Below the pieces are notes generated by a model. The model did not search any database and was not told the DNA's origin. It was given only the letters and a program-made list of their open reading frames with translations. 64,000 bases of DNA from Chthoniobacteraceae bacterium (GTDB taxonomy: Bacteria; Verrucomicrobiota; Verrucomicrobiia; Chthoniobacterales; Chthoniobacteraceae), in the NCBI GenBank assembly GCA_028293625.1, contig JAQGOL010000036.1:124001-188000 (forward strand). Direction: 5' to 3'. Positions 49,883 through 59,696 of the stretch are shown one piece after another (position 1 is the first letter of the stretch; each line of letters begins with the position of its first letter). The position numbers and the translations under genes are program-made.

Positions 49883-50338
49883 ATGAACCAATCTTCTTTC
49901 CCCAATCTCACACTCCGTCCGCCGCGCAGCCCGCGAGTTCGCCTCGGCGGTTACGTCATTCTGGCCCGTATGCTGGACAAAGGCCGGGCGGCGCTGGCCG
50001 GGCAGGCTGGAGAATACAAATTTAATAGCCCGATGGATCAACATTGGCTGCGGTTCACAGGCATCTCAGCCGAAGCGCTGAAAGTGGAACTCGCCCTGGG
50101 CAAAGGCGATGGCGAAATTCTCGCGTCGATTCAAGAGCATGCCTCGCACAAACGAGAGGCATGGGAAATCCAGCAGTGGAGCGCCTATTTCAACGAACGC
50201 GGGCCGGACAGCGACGCTGATACACTGGAATTCTTCGTGAACGGTGTAAGTCGGTTCAGCCAGGTTCGAGAAGATATCAAGACCTGGTTTGACCTCCTTG
50301 ATCTCGACGACCACGTCAGCTTTAGCGGACTACCGTAG
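49883..50338 (+). CDS. DUF5069 domain protein
   Basis: 151 aa. Recognisable DUF5069 stretches: LTLRPPRSPRVRLGGYVILA, LDKGRAALAGQAGEYKFNSP, WLRFTGISAEALKVELALGK, and the C-terminal VREDIKTWFDLLDLDDHVSF. Common in Verrucomicrobia and Planctomycetes; function unknown. No catalytic motif or signal peptide visible. Starts 6 bp after the reductase gene. The following 255 bp (50339-50593) contain no gene I can identify. Confidence 0.85.
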   Translation: MNQSSFPNLTLRPPRSPRVRLGGYVILARMLDKGRAALAGQAGEYKFNSPMDQHWLRFTGISAEALKVELALGKGDGEILASIQEHASHKREAWEIQQWSAYFNERGPDSDADTLEFFVNGVSRFSQVREDIKTWFDLLDLDDHVSFSGLP

Positions 50339-50593
50339 GACAACGTCACGGGTTCAGTTTGGTTTTGTGATAGGCCCGGCAGAGGCGCTATTACGAACTC
50401 GGACAGTGCCTTCGGCGCACTTTATCTCCAGTAATTCTTTAGGCAGGCAGTTTCTCGCCGTTACGGACCACAGTCTGGCGAAACAACACGTCATTGGATA
50501 TCAGAAGCTATATCCAATGACTCATCCTTCCTCACACTTATGAACGTGCCAAAGTGCTTACCCAATCGCTGAGTTTAAGTCTTCATAGCTTGC

Positions 50594-51331
50594 ATGAACG
50601 CAAGACCATTCATTTGCTTTGTTCTCCATGTTTGTCTGCTCATTGGCTTGGGCGCATGCAAGGCACCCATTACTAAACCTGTAATGGTGAAAACGGTGCG
50701 CATGGAACGACCGGTGACCACGATTTCAGCGCCGCACTCAAGCCCGCGAGAGATCCCAGGAGAGCTTTCAACGTTATATCAGGGACCGGCTGGCTTGACG
50801 GGATGGATATCTTACAATCCGCGAGGAAAGGACTGGAGGTATGCAGGGAAGGCGTTGTGGACCAAGTCGGCGAGCTGGATCGGCCGCGATGTGCACCTTC
50901 CGGAACGGAGCGCCGTGGAATTCACGCTGTCGAATCCCGGCCTGATTGAAGCCTTTTTCGTTGGCCTCTACACTCATGTGCCACTGAAAGTCACTTATTC
51001 ACCAGTTTATCATGTCGCGAATTACTATACGCTCGGCATCTTCCGCGGCACACTCCTCTTTAATAAGCTCGATGCAGAGGGGCATGACAAAAATTTAGGA
51101 GAGACGCCCAACCTATACTTCTATCCACGCCCGGAAGTACGGGTGAAAATCCTGACAGATAAACGAGCAAAGAAGTTTTGGGTGTTTTTTGATGGCACGC
51201 AGGTCGCGCATTGGGAGGACGCCGAACCATTCGCGGGAGAGGGGACGGGGATCACGTTTCAGGCGTTTGCAGGGGAAGACGAACTGAGCGTCAGCGAAAT
51301 CAAAGTCTCCGTCTGGGACGGAAGCCTTTAG
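50594..51331 (+). CDS. Hypothetical lipoprotein, possible concanavalin-like fold
   Basis: 245 aa. Signal peptide NARPFICFVLHVCLLIGLGAC with lipobox (LGAC at about residue 22). The mature protein has tryptophan/aromatic beta-strands (TGWISYNPRGKDWRYAGKAL, VEFTLSNPGLIEAFFVGLYT, FWVFFDGTQVAHWEDAEPFA, TGITFQAFAGEDELSVSEIK) reminiscent of the DUF1080 / concanavalin-like sandwich found in polysaccharide-binding proteins of this phylum, but I see no catalytic residues. Confidence in the gene is good and in the fold low. Confidence 0.7.
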   Translation: MNARPFICFVLHVCLLIGLGACKAPITKPVMVKTVRMERPVTTISAPHSSPREIPGELSTLYQGPAGLTGWISYNPRGKDWRYAGKALWTKSASWIGRDVHLPERSAVEFTLSNPGLIEAFFVGLYTHVPLKVTYSPVYHVANYYTLGIFRGTLLFNKLDAEGHDKNLGETPNLYFYPRPEVRVKILTDKRAKKFWVFFDGTQVAHWEDAEPFAGEGTGITFQAFAGEDELSVSEIKVSVWDGSL

Positions 51332-51460
51332 CGGATAAAATCGGAATCCGGTTGCCGTGGAACGGGCATCCCGCGGAAGTAAAAGTTTATAGGCGATGGT
51401 CTTCTTGTCAGTGGTGCCCGCGAGATTTTTGATGGTGTCCTTTCGCCTGTTGATCCCCTT

Positions 51461-52441
51461 TCAAAATGCCGCGATTCTTTGGATGACCCAGAACATCGCG
51501 GTGGCGCCGATGGCATAAGGCGGAACAAGATCGGCCCAGCGCGGCAATGGAACGCGGATGCGGCGGACGAGCGCGAGGAAGGTCAGCGCCACGCCGATGA
51601 ACAAAAAATGCCCGGTCTCGACGCCGATGCTAAAGAAGAGCAGCGCGGAGGGAATGTGTCCGGCAGGCAGTCCGGCTTCACTAAGTCCTCCGGCAAAACC
51701 AAGCCCGTGCATGAGGCCGAAGGTGAATGCCACGAGCCACGGGGCGCGCGCAGTAATGCCTTGAATGCCGCGTTTCTGGCGGATGATTTCCGCCGCGACA
51801 AAAACAATGCTCAGCGCGATGACTGCCTCCACGGGCGGCGGCGGGATATGCACCCAGCCGAGCGCCGCAGCAGTGAGCGTGAGGCTGTGCGAGATCGTAA
51901 AGGCCGTGACCGTCTTCACCAATCTCCATTCGCCGTGCGTGATGATAAGCAGCGCGAGGACAAAGAGCAGATGGTCGATCCCCGCGAGAATGTGCTCGAT
52001 GCCGAGCACGGTGTAAGTGCGCGCGACTTCCAGCCCGCTAGGCGCAACTTCGACAGTGAACGACGGAGTCGCGGGGGTGAGCCGTGTAACTTGCGCGGAG
52101 CCGTCAAGCCGTTCCAAGCGCACGAGCACATCGGTCATGGTCCCCGTGAGACCGGCGATCTGAATCGTGCCGCCCGCCAGTCCGCCTGTGCGTTTCACCG
52201 ACCAGCGCTCGGTAAAAGCGTTGTTGGCCATCGAAGCTCGCGGTGCCGTGACATTTGTCGAGCCCTCCGGAAACTCCACGTAGAGCCCAAGACGCATATT
52301 CTCTCCCTGCCCCGGGACTTTCCAAAACACGTCATAAGCCTCGGGGCTTGTCTGCCGCAGTTCGAGATATGCCGGCCGCACCTCGTGGGCGAAGAGGGAG
52401 GACGCAAACGCGAAGATGGAAAGCAACAGCGCGCGTTTCAT
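51461..52441 (-). CDS. HupE/UreJ-family membrane protein
   Basis: 326 aa. Signal peptide MKRALLLSIFAFASSLFAHEVRP, then a beta-rich extracytoplasmic domain (about 25-150), then seven or so membrane helices beginning with the HupE signature GIEHILAGIDHLLFVLALLI, followed by VTAFTISHSLTLTAAALGWV, FVAAEIIRQKRG, FGLMHGLGFAGGLSEAGL and GVETGHFLFIGVALTFLALV. The histidine-rich motifs (GIEHILAGIDH, GLMHGLGFA) suggest metal ion transport, as in HupE nickel/cobalt transporters. It is the last gene of a DUF3604-PpiC-HupE operon; a single base separates it from ppiC. Confidence 0.9.
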   Translation of the reverse strand: MKRALLLSIFAFASSLFAHEVRPAYLELRQTSPEAYDVFWKVPGQGENMRLGLYVEFPEGSTNVTAPRASMANNAFTERWSVKRTGGLAGGTIQIAGLTGTMTDVLVRLERLDGSAQVTRLTPATPSFTVEVAPSGLEVARTYTVLGIEHILAGIDHLLFVLALLIITHGEWRLVKTVTAFTISHSLTLTAAALGWVHIPPPPVEAVIALSIVFVAAEIIRQKRGIQGITARAPWLVAFTFGLMHGLGFAGGLSEAGLPAGHIPSALLFFSIGVETGHFLFIGVALTFLALVRRIRVPLPRWADLVPPYAIGATAMFWVIQRIAAF

Positions 52442-52442
52442 T

Positions 52443-53312
52443 TTACCTTGCCGCCGCGATTTGTTTCTCCTCCGCGGGCTTCAGACGCTCGATGGTCACG
52501 ACGTAACGCTTGAGCAGTTCCTGATAGAATTTCTCATTTCCTTCGACCCGCCGGGCGTTGGCCCACTCACGACGGACCGCATCGCGCACTTCCGCCAGCG
52601 CGGGTACGACTCCTTCCGTGCGGCCGCTGACCAATACCAAATGGACGCCGTAGCCGGACTCGACGGGGCCTTGCCATTGGCCTCGCGAAAGTTCACCCAG
52701 CTTCTCCGCGAATTTTTCCCCGAATTGTTTGGCAGCCTCGCTGGCCGGCAAAGAGTGAAACTTGTGTTCGAGCAGGAACGGATCGCCGAACTCTGAGACA
52801 TCGTCCTGATCGCCGGCTTGCTTTAACTGCGCGAGCAATCGCTCGGTATCCCGGGCAAGGTTTTCGCCGTGCCGTTCGGGGTTGAGGTAGACCTGGCTAA
52901 ACGTGAACTGTCGTTGCATCCGAAACGTGCCGGCGTGCACTTTTAAATAGACGCTCAACTCGGCTTCAGTCGGCTCCGCGAGCGCGGCGACATCGTCGGT
53001 GACAAATTCCATCTTTTGCCGCAGCCGGCGGCGGATGATGGTGTCGTCCTTGTCCAGGCCGAGCGCCATCGCCTCGCGGCAATAGACTTCCTCCTGCACT
53101 CGGTCCCGGATCAACCCGTCGATCTCGGCCGTTGTAGGCGGACGCCGCCATGTGCGGGCGAAGCCCTCAGCCATCGCCGCGACTTGCCCCGCGGAGATAA
53201 CGATCCTGCCCGGCTCGCCGCCGACCGGTTTGGAAACCAAACCGTAGGCCACGAAAATCGCGACCCCCAGCAGGAGGAAATGCAGCAGCGGTTCACGCAC
53301 GATTTTTTTCAT
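52443..53312 (-). CDS. Periplasmic PpiC/SurA-type peptidyl-prolyl isomerase
   Basis: 289 aa. N-terminal single membrane anchor (LLHFLLLGVAIFVAYGLVS), helical chaperone section, then a parvulin (rotamase) domain, with ARDTERLLAQLKQAGDQDDV, FGDPFLLEHKFHSLPASEAA, FAEKLGELSRGQWQGPVESG, and GVHLVLVSGRTEGVVPALAE, the last containing the typical GxHLV. Folds exported proteins, probably the DUF3604 or HupE products beside it: it lies 23 bp after the DUF3604 gene. Such trios also occur in gammaproteobacteria. Confidence 0.88.
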   Translation of the reverse strand: MKKIVREPLLHFLLLGVAIFVAYGLVSKPVGGEPGRIVISAGQVAAMAEGFARTWRRPPTTAEIDGLIRDRVQEEVYCREAMALGLDKDDTIIRRRLRQKMEFVTDDVAALAEPTEAELSVYLKVHAGTFRMQRQFTFSQVYLNPERHGENLARDTERLLAQLKQAGDQDDVSEFGDPFLLEHKFHSLPASEAAKQFGEKFAEKLGELSRGQWQGPVESGYGVHLVLVSGRTEGVVPALAEVRDAVRREWANARRVEGNEKFYQELLKRYVVTIERLKPAEEKQIAAAR

Positions 53313-53335
53313 CGGCTTGACTTGTTGTCCTGCCG

Positions 53336-55285
53336 TTAGTTGGCCGGCGTGTACCAGACCGGCGAAGTGTAAGCGCGTTCGGTGGTGGTCATTGTGACCT
53401 CCGGTCCCATCTTGAGACCGAAGTATTTCGCGTCATACGCCGTCCAGCGCGGAGTAGGGATTTCGATCACGCGGCCGTAGTAAAACGCTCGGAGCGACGG
53501 GTCAAAGTCCGGGTCTTTCCAGACGGCGATCAACTCGGGTGCGCCGATGGTGTTGCTCCATGTTGCGTTCGGCACGTCCACCGTGTTACCGACCGAAGGC
53601 AGCTTGCCGTCCGCGCCGGGTTTGCGGTCGCCGCTCCACGCCACGTCATAAACTTGTTCATGCGTTTCGCCCTTCGCGTCGAGCCAGCCTTTGACGATCT
53701 GGTAGCGGTCCAGGTTCGCGCCAATCGGATCTTTGAGCGCGGCAACGAGGAAGGTGGGCGCTTTGCCTTTGGGTGCATCGGTGAGGTCGCCGCCCATTGG
53801 CACGCCTTTGGTATAGCCGATCTTTGCAGGCATCCGGTTGTTCGCGTCCGATGCTTCAAAATCGAAGCCGCCGAAAAAACGCACGACCATGCGCGGCCCG
53901 GTGGTGGCGTAGGTTTCCTTGCGCTTCATTGCATCGAAGATCGACTCGCGCGTATTCTCCTGCGCCCAAACCGCCGCGTAGCCGGACGCGGACGTTTCCC
54001 AGCCCATGATCTTCAGGCCGAGCTTGGGATTATTCATGAACGGGTGGTCCGCCCGCGTCGCATTCGGCTCTGAAGTGGAAATCTTGCCGAAGTTGTTCTC
54101 TTCATCGGCGGTAGCGAGGCCGGTGTGCGCGTCGGTGCCGCCGACCAGGCCAAATTTGTAGGGATTCACGCCGAACTCTTTTTCCAACTTAAGGCCGTTT
54201 TTGTAGGCTGAGCGGGCGTACTCGAACTCCAGCATCTCGGGCTTCTTCTTTTCGCTCAAATCGAGGTTGCCTTTGTCCCAACGCTCGAAGTTAGCGAATT
54301 CGTCGTTGGGAGAGAGGAACGGATGCGTTTCGCCATCGCCCTTCATTTGCGTGGCTTCATAGAGGCGCTCCCATTTCTCCCGCGCCGCGGCATACTCGCG
54401 ATCCACCCGTTTGCCGGTGAACGATTCGATGATCGGAAACATGGTTCCGTTGCCCAGGTTGCCGTTATGGGCGATGGCGAGCAATTCGCCGCCGGTCTTC
54501 GCCTCGTAAGCGGCCATCCATTTCCACAAATCGCGGGGGTCCGGACTACCCAACGGCGGCGTGGTGGTGTAAGGCTCGATCAGGCTGGCCTTCGCGCCGC
54601 TGTCGCGGAAGATGACATTGCGGTGCAGATTATTTCCCGCGACGAGCGACGTCCACTCGTAGCCGATGAACGCCGTGAAACGTCCCGGATCATTGGCTTC
54701 ATCCGCCGACTTGACGATCTCGCGCCAGGTCGATCGAAAGCCGGGTGTGCCGGGAGCGTAGACGAGTGCCTTGGGGAATTTTCCCTGGGAGAACCCAAAG
54801 ACGATTTCCAAGCATGCCTGGTGGGCTTGGTCGGCTTTGCCCGACTGGACCATATCATACCACCTGCGGCCAGTCGGATCGGCGAGCAGTTCCGGCTTGC
54901 CGGCGAGGAAGTCCGTGAAGAATCCCATATTGTCCGAGTGATCGGTGACTACGAGGAAATCCAGCGGCCGGGAGAGTTTGGCTGGCTGCCCACTGGAAGC
55001 CATGACCTGCTCGCCCTTGGCGAAGCGATAGGCTTCTTTCGGACCAAGGCGGCAGCCGGCAGCGCCCGCATCGAAAGAGAGCGAGGTGTGCAGATGCGTA
55101 TCGCCAAAGAACGGGCGCGTCGGGAAATTGCGGCCCGCGTAAGGCGAATAAGGCGGCTTGGCCGGAAACACCTTGGCTGCGTCGATAATGCCCGTGTCAG
55201 TGTTGATCTCTTCGGCTTGTGCGCCGTTCGTTGCGAGTGCCAGCGCGCAAGCCAACGGGAGGGCGAGAATGATTTTTACTTTCAT
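53336..55285 (-). CDS. DUF3604 domain secreted protein (PHP-like)
   Basis: 649 aa. Signal peptide MKVKIILALPLACALALATNGAQAEE. The mature protein begins with FFGDTHLHTSLSFDAGAAG, which resembles the metal site of PHP phosphoesterases (DxHxH), then LDFLVVTDHSDNMGFFTDFL, IGYEWTSLVAGNNLHRNVIF, and KFGLVGGTDAHTGLATADEE (second metal histidines). Ends PRWTAYDAKYFGLKMGPEV. Family function is unknown; a hydrolase is likely from the site. First gene of the operon with ppiC and hupE. Confidence 0.9.
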   Translation of the reverse strand: MKVKIILALPLACALALATNGAQAEEINTDTGIIDAAKVFPAKPPYSPYAGRNFPTRPFFGDTHLHTSLSFDAGAAGCRLGPKEAYRFAKGEQVMASSGQPAKLSRPLDFLVVTDHSDNMGFFTDFLAGKPELLADPTGRRWYDMVQSGKADQAHQACLEIVFGFSQGKFPKALVYAPGTPGFRSTWREIVKSADEANDPGRFTAFIGYEWTSLVAGNNLHRNVIFRDSGAKASLIEPYTTTPPLGSPDPRDLWKWMAAYEAKTGGELLAIAHNGNLGNGTMFPIIESFTGKRVDREYAAAREKWERLYEATQMKGDGETHPFLSPNDEFANFERWDKGNLDLSEKKKPEMLEFEYARSAYKNGLKLEKEFGVNPYKFGLVGGTDAHTGLATADEENNFGKISTSEPNATRADHPFMNNPKLGLKIMGWETSASGYAAVWAQENTRESIFDAMKRKETYATTGPRMVVRFFGGFDFEASDANNRMPAKIGYTKGVPMGGDLTDAPKGKAPTFLVAALKDPIGANLDRYQIVKGWLDAKGETHEQVYDVAWSGDRKPGADGKLPSVGNTVDVPNATWSNTIGAPELIAVWKDPDFDPSLRAFYYGRVIEIPTPRWTAYDAKYFGLKMGPEVTMTTTERAYTSPVWYTPAN

Positions 55286-55616
55286 GGTTATGTACTTTCG
55301 GCAGTTGAGGATTGGGTTGCTCCGCGCACTTCAGTGGCAGTGTGGGTTGAACGATTTCGTTAAAAAATCATCCGCCAGCGTGGGTGACTCATCGTAGGAT
55401 TTCAGCAGAGCTTTCCTGAGAGCACTATTGGACCTTGGTCCTATATGAACGGAGATCGCGCCGGCGTCCGAGGCACGTCAGGCCCGATCCAGCACCTCTC
55501 GAGCCGCAGCCAAAAAAGCTTCCTCAGCGAACGGATTGTGCAAAAGCGCTCTCACTTCTTTGACACAAACGACCAGGGGCGGATCGGATCACGGATAAAG
55601 TAAAATTCGCCACCCT
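55286..55616. other. Divergent intergenic region between DUF3604 and GH13 genes
   Basis: 331 bp holding the two outward-facing promoter regions. I see no gene, no tRNA and no strong repeat. The translation of 55589-55777 and similar frames on the other strand is only the antisense of the GH13 start. Confidence 0.5.
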
Positions 55617-57437
55617 ATGCATACCCTTCCTGCGCCTCCCTCTGCCGCAAAACACAAGATCGTTGCCGGAATGGGCGCGATCCCATTCGATGGAGGAGTG
55701 GCTTTCCGCGTTTGGGCGCCGCATGCGGAAGCCGTTTTTGTAACGGGCTCATTTAATGAATGGAGCCCTTCAAACAATGCGCTTCAATCCGAAGGCAAGG
55801 GAATGTGGTATGGAGAAGTCAGCGAGGCCGCGCCCGGAGATGACTATAAATTCGTCATCCGGAATGGGGAGCAGACTCTGATGCGGATTGATCCGTATGC
55901 GCGACAGGTGACCAACTCGGTTGGCAGTGGCGTGATCTACGGCGATTCATTTGATTGGAGGGATGACAATTTCAGGATGCCCCCGTGGAATGAGTTGGTC
56001 ATTTACGAACTGCACATCGGCACTTTCGCGCGCCGTCATGATGGAAAACCGGGTACTTTCGACGATGCCATTGCGCGCCTTCCGTATCTTAACTCGCTTG
56101 GGATTAATGCCGTGGAAGTCATGCCGATTGCCGAGTTCGCCGGCGATCTTTCGTGGGGTTACAATCCCGCCCACATTTTTTCCGTTGAGACCGCATACGG
56201 CGGTCCCGATGCGTTCAAGCGTTTTGTCCGGTCTGCGCACGAGCATGGGATTGCGGTGATCCTGGATGTTGTCTACAACCACTTCGGCCCGTCGGATCTT
56301 GATCTGTGGCGATTTGATGGTTGGAGCCAGAACGACAAAGGCGGCATCTACTTTTACAACGACTGGCGTTCAGCGACTCCGTGGGGCGATACTCGCCCGG
56401 ACTATGGCCGCGATGAAGTCCGCAGGTTCATTCGCGATAACGCCATGATGTGGCTTGGTGATTTTCGCGTGGATGGACTCCGATACGACATGACCCTTTA
56501 TGTGCGCTCGGTGTCCGGCAATCACGACGACGAAATCCCGGAGGGTTGGAGCCTCGCGCAATGGATCAACCGTCAGGTTGCCGATCAGTTTCCAGGCAAA
56601 ATCACGATCGCCGAAGATCTGCGTGGCAATGAGTTTATCGTCAAACACGACCACCAGGGCGGCGCTAATTTCGGCAGCCAGTGGGACGCGGAATTTGTCC
56701 ATCCGATCCGGGCGGCAATCATTGCCTCCAACGACCATGATCGCAATATGGAGAGTGTCCGCGGCGCCCTGCTCCATCGGTATGATGGCAATATGACTAA
56801 CCGCGTCATCTATACCGAGTCGCACGATGAGGTTGCCAACGGGAAGGCGCGTGTAACTACGGAAATCAATTCTGAAGATCCCCACGGCTGGCATGCGCTG
56901 AAACGGTCTACTTTGGGAGCCGGCCTCGTCCTAACTGCGCCGGGAATCCCCATGCTCTTTCAGGGGCAAACCATGCTCGAAGACGGCTGGTTCCAGGATA
57001 CGGATCCTCTGGATTGGAATAAGACCAAACGGTTCGCGGGCGTTACACGGCTTTATCGCGACCTGATCCGCCTGCGCCTAAACCTGGATGGCGTATCGCG
57101 CGGACTTACGGGTCAGCACATCACAGTTCATCATGTGAACAATATCGACAAGGTGATCGCTTATCATCGCCATGCCGATGGAGGTCCTAATGATCATACG
57201 CTGATTGTTGCCAATTTTTCGGCGCGTTCATGGACTGAGTATGAGATTGGTGCGCCTGCCGCGGGCAAGTGGGCCGCGCGGTTTAATAGCCAGTGGGAAG
57301 GGTATCGGCACGATCTTGAAAATTTCGAGGTGCACGATATCGAAGCGAAACCGGTTGGGCGCGATGGCGAACCTGCTTCCGCTATTGTATCAGTAGCCGC
57401 TTATTCACTGAACATTTATACCCTTACTGAAGCTTAA
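55617..57437 (+). CDS. GH13 alpha-amylase-family enzyme, branching-enzyme-like with CBM48
   Basis: 606 aa. N-terminal CBM48-type domain: GGVAFRVWAPHAEAVFVTGS, FNEWSPSNNALQ, up to about residue 105. Catalytic barrel: YELHIGTFARR, LGINAVEVMPIAEF, ILDVVYNHFGPSD, DFRVDGLRYDMTLYV (likely nucleophile D291), KITIAEDLRGNEF (acid E near 331), and ESHDEVANG (transition-state D near 402). C-terminal beta domain near 510-606. The layout fits 1,4-alpha-glucan branching enzyme or malto-oligosyltrehalose trehalohydrolase-like GH13 members; I cannot separate them by eye. Glycogen or trehalose metabolism, cytoplasmic. Confidence 0.88.
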   Translation: MHTLPAPPSAAKHKIVAGMGAIPFDGGVAFRVWAPHAEAVFVTGSFNEWSPSNNALQSEGKGMWYGEVSEAAPGDDYKFVIRNGEQTLMRIDPYARQVTNSVGSGVIYGDSFDWRDDNFRMPPWNELVIYELHIGTFARRHDGKPGTFDDAIARLPYLNSLGINAVEVMPIAEFAGDLSWGYNPAHIFSVETAYGGPDAFKRFVRSAHEHGIAVILDVVYNHFGPSDLDLWRFDGWSQNDKGGIYFYNDWRSATPWGDTRPDYGRDEVRRFIRDNAMMWLGDFRVDGLRYDMTLYVRSVSGNHDDEIPEGWSLAQWINRQVADQFPGKITIAEDLRGNEFIVKHDHQGGANFGSQWDAEFVHPIRAAIIASNDHDRNMESVRGALLHRYDGNMTNRVIYTESHDEVANGKARVTTEINSEDPHGWHALKRSTLGAGLVLTAPGIPMLFQGQTMLEDGWFQDTDPLDWNKTKRFAGVTRLYRDLIRLRLNLDGVSRGLTGQHITVHHVNNIDKVIAYHRHADGGPNDHTLIVANFSARSWTEYEIGAPAAGKWAARFNSQWEGYRHDLENFEVHDIEAKPVGRDGEPASAIVSVAAYSLNIYTLTEA

Positions 57438-57454
57438 ACCGGAGCGCGGCTGAC

Positions 57455-58408
57455 TTAGTGCGCTTTAAAACTAAAAGCGGGCTTGTTCATTGTAGAAGCG
57501 TAAAAGATCGAAGAGCTCGGGTCCCACGCGTAGTTGGGCCCGACTCGGTTGATGACGAATCCTGGAGGAAGAGGGGCGGCTGCCTGCCATGTCTTGCCGG
57601 CATCCGTGGTTTCAGAAAAGCCAGTCTTGCCTGCCACTACAAAGTGTTGGGCCGTATGAAAGAACGGACCGTAAGAAGCTTCAACAGGATTACCTTGGAG
57701 ACTCCAGGTAACTCCTTTGTCTTGTGAAATCAGTAATCCTTTTCCTAAAGCCCAATAAGCGGCTTTTTCAAATAAAACGGGAACAGGCGAGACGGGTGTT
57801 TCATTAAATACCTTGGTCCAGTTCAGGCCGGCATCGGTGCTGCGAAAGATACCGGGTTCCTTCATTTTGGTGGCAACAAAAGTTGTGGAGTCCAACACGC
57901 CACAGCCGCTGAATCCTTTTTCCAGATCGGTCCATGTCAGCCCGCCATCGTTGCTGGTCGTCAGCATGCCGCCGCTCTCATGGCGGAGAGCCAGGAGCCG
58001 TTTGCCTGTATCGGCCCAGTCAACCGCGCCGTAGTCGAGATGCGATGTCTTGAACTTTGTCCAGGTCTCGCCGCCGTCGGTGGTCATGGCGCTGTCGCCA
58101 TAAATCATAAAACAAGCGAGCCGGCGGCCGGCCGGATCGACGTTTAAGGCCCAGCCTGTCTCACAGCGGCCGCCGATGGTTTTCCCATCGCAACGCTCGA
58201 ACGTGGCGCCCTGATCGTGGCTGCGCCAGAGACCCTGATCATTGACCACCATAAAAACATCGCCATTAACGCGATCAACAGCGATGCCCGCCGTCGGACC
58301 ATAAATGCCGGGTTTGACTCGCGTTGTGACGGAGTCCGAAATGTTAAGCCATTCGCCCGCGAACGCCGCGGTGGAAAGGTAGAGGAATGTAAGAGTAAGC
58401 GTTTTCAT
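57455..58408 (-). CDS. Secreted BNR/sialidase-like beta-propeller protein
   Basis: 317 aa from the ATG at 58408; signal peptide MKTLTLTFLYLSTAAFAGEW. Several Asp-box blades: MTTDGGETWTKFKTSHLDYG, TTSNDGGLTWTDLEKGFSG, FRSTDAGLNWTKVFNETPVS, and LISQDKGVTWSLQGNPVEAS, about every 50 residues. These form a beta-propeller seen in sialidases and YCF48-like repeats; no sialidase arginine triad or FRIP motif is visible, so enzymatic activity is doubtful. Its ATG overlaps the stop of the PQQ-like gene upstream (ATGA), so the pair is co-translated. Confidence 0.82.
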   Translation of the reverse strand: MKTLTLTFLYLSTAAFAGEWLNISDSVTTRVKPGIYGPTAGIAVDRVNGDVFMVVNDQGLWRSHDQGATFERCDGKTIGGRCETGWALNVDPAGRRLACFMIYGDSAMTTDGGETWTKFKTSHLDYGAVDWADTGKRLLALRHESGGMLTTSNDGGLTWTDLEKGFSGCGVLDSTTFVATKMKEPGIFRSTDAGLNWTKVFNETPVSPVPVLFEKAAYWALGKGLLISQDKGVTWSLQGNPVEASYGPFFHTAQHFVVAGKTGFSETTDAGKTWQAAAPLPPGFVINRVGPNYAWDPSSSIFYASTMNKPAFSFKAH

Positions 58409-59625
58409 TTTTTTCCGATGCAAAAGAGATGTTTGTCGCCACGCAGAAAGAGCCGCCCCTCGCTTGCCGCCGCGCTGGCCCGGTTTTCTTCCCCGATGTC
58501 GTTGGTGGCAAGTATGGCAAGCTTGTCTCCGGCCTTGATGACATAACTCCTGCCGGCGCTGGCGAAGTAGAGGCGCCCGTCACGGGTGGCGATCGGGCTG
58601 GCCCATGTGGAGATACCAGGCAGCCGTTCTGAAAAGACGAGTTTACCTTCCCGGATGCATTTGAGGATCTCGGGATTGTGCGTGCGCCAGACGGATCCCT
58701 CCACGATGATCGGTGAAGAGAGTCCCTCGGGAATTTGCGGATAGGTCCATTTAAGATGGGTTTTACTCACGTCGCCCCGGCCGGTCGGGTCAACGCAGAC
58801 CGCCTTGCCGCCGCGTCCGCTATCGCTGAATACCACGGCGCCATCGAAGGCGGGTGAAGCCGCATCGCCCTGCGCCGAACACCACCAGAGAATTTTTCCG
58901 CTGGCCGGATCGACCCCTTGAATTGCGCTGGTGGCGCTTACCAGCATTTGCGGTTCGCCGCCAATTTTAACAACGGCCGGGGTGCTATGCGCGAAACCGG
59001 TTTCCGGGCGTTTTGCCTGCCAGCGGATCTCGCCGGTGGCCTTGTCCAGCGCAATAAGACTGGAGGTCTTGCCGGTCTGATCGCAATCGAGAATGACTGT
59101 GTCGCCATACAAAATGGGGCTGCTGCCGAGCGCCACATCAAAAGCATAATCGGCGAGTTCCTTGCGCCAGAGTAGTTTGCCATCCATGTCGAGCGCTACG
59201 ATCACCGCGGAGCCGAAAAGAACATAGACACGCTGCCCATCAGTGCATGGTGTCGGAGCGCCATAACCGCCGCGCAGATCGCTTAGAATGAGCGGCCCGG
59301 GTTCGACGGTTGTTTCCCACAAACGGTTCCCGTCGTTTTTGGCAAAACAGAGAACCCGGTGCGTGACGGGCTTGTTGGTTACGCACATCACAAAAAGACG
59401 ATCGTCCCAGACGATGGGCGATGAATACGAGTTATCGCTGGGAGGAAGAGGTGCGCTCCACGCGATGTTCTCGCCGGTTTTTAGATTCCAGCTTAGCGGC
59501 AGATCGGTTTCCTCTGTGTAACCAAGTCCGGTCGGTCCGCGAAATTGCGGCCAGTTCTCCGCATACGCCGCCGTCGATATCAGGGCGCAAATGATGGCAA
59601 CAAGGCAACGATGAGGGGGGCTCAT
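58405..59625 (-). CDS. Secreted PQQ-like beta-propeller protein
   Basis: 406 aa. Signal peptide SPPHRCLVAIICALISTAAY near the start (ENWPQFRGPTGLGYTEETDL then begins the mature protein). PQQ/tryptophan-docking type blades: GSAVIVALDMDGKLLWRKEL, LIALDKATGEIRWQAKRPET, GVDPASGKILWWCSAQGDA. Many such proteins in this phylum are outer-wall dehydrogenase-like or scaffolding proteins without PQQ. No catalytic Cys-Cys pair visible. First gene of a two-gene operon with the propeller protein downstream. Confidence 0.88.
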   Translation of the reverse strand: MSPPHRCLVAIICALISTAAYAENWPQFRGPTGLGYTEETDLPLSWNLKTGENIAWSAPLPPSDNSYSSPIVWDDRLFVMCVTNKPVTHRVLCFAKNDGNRLWETTVEPGPLILSDLRGGYGAPTPCTDGQRVYVLFGSAVIVALDMDGKLLWRKELADYAFDVALGSSPILYGDTVILDCDQTGKTSSLIALDKATGEIRWQAKRPETGFAHSTPAVVKIGGEPQMLVSATSAIQGVDPASGKILWWCSAQGDAASPAFDGAVVFSDSGRGGKAVCVDPTGRGDVSKTHLKWTYPQIPEGLSSPIIVEGSVWRTHNPEILKCIREGKLVFSERLPGISTWASPIATRDGRLYFASAGRSYVIKAGDKLAILATNDIGEENRASAAASEGRLFLRGDKHLFCIGKK

Positions 59626-59696
59626 GCGCGCATATTACATGGAAGCGCGCGCAGAGACAGCCGCTTTGTATCATGGCGCCTTTAATGAACCGCTGC

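Noticed and set aside
51332-51460. Minus-strand stretch with TIKNLAGTTDKKTIAYKLLL-like translation
   Set aside because: Looks coding-like for about 40 residues but has no start and runs into the antisense of the lipoprotein gene; possible decayed gene, not supportable.
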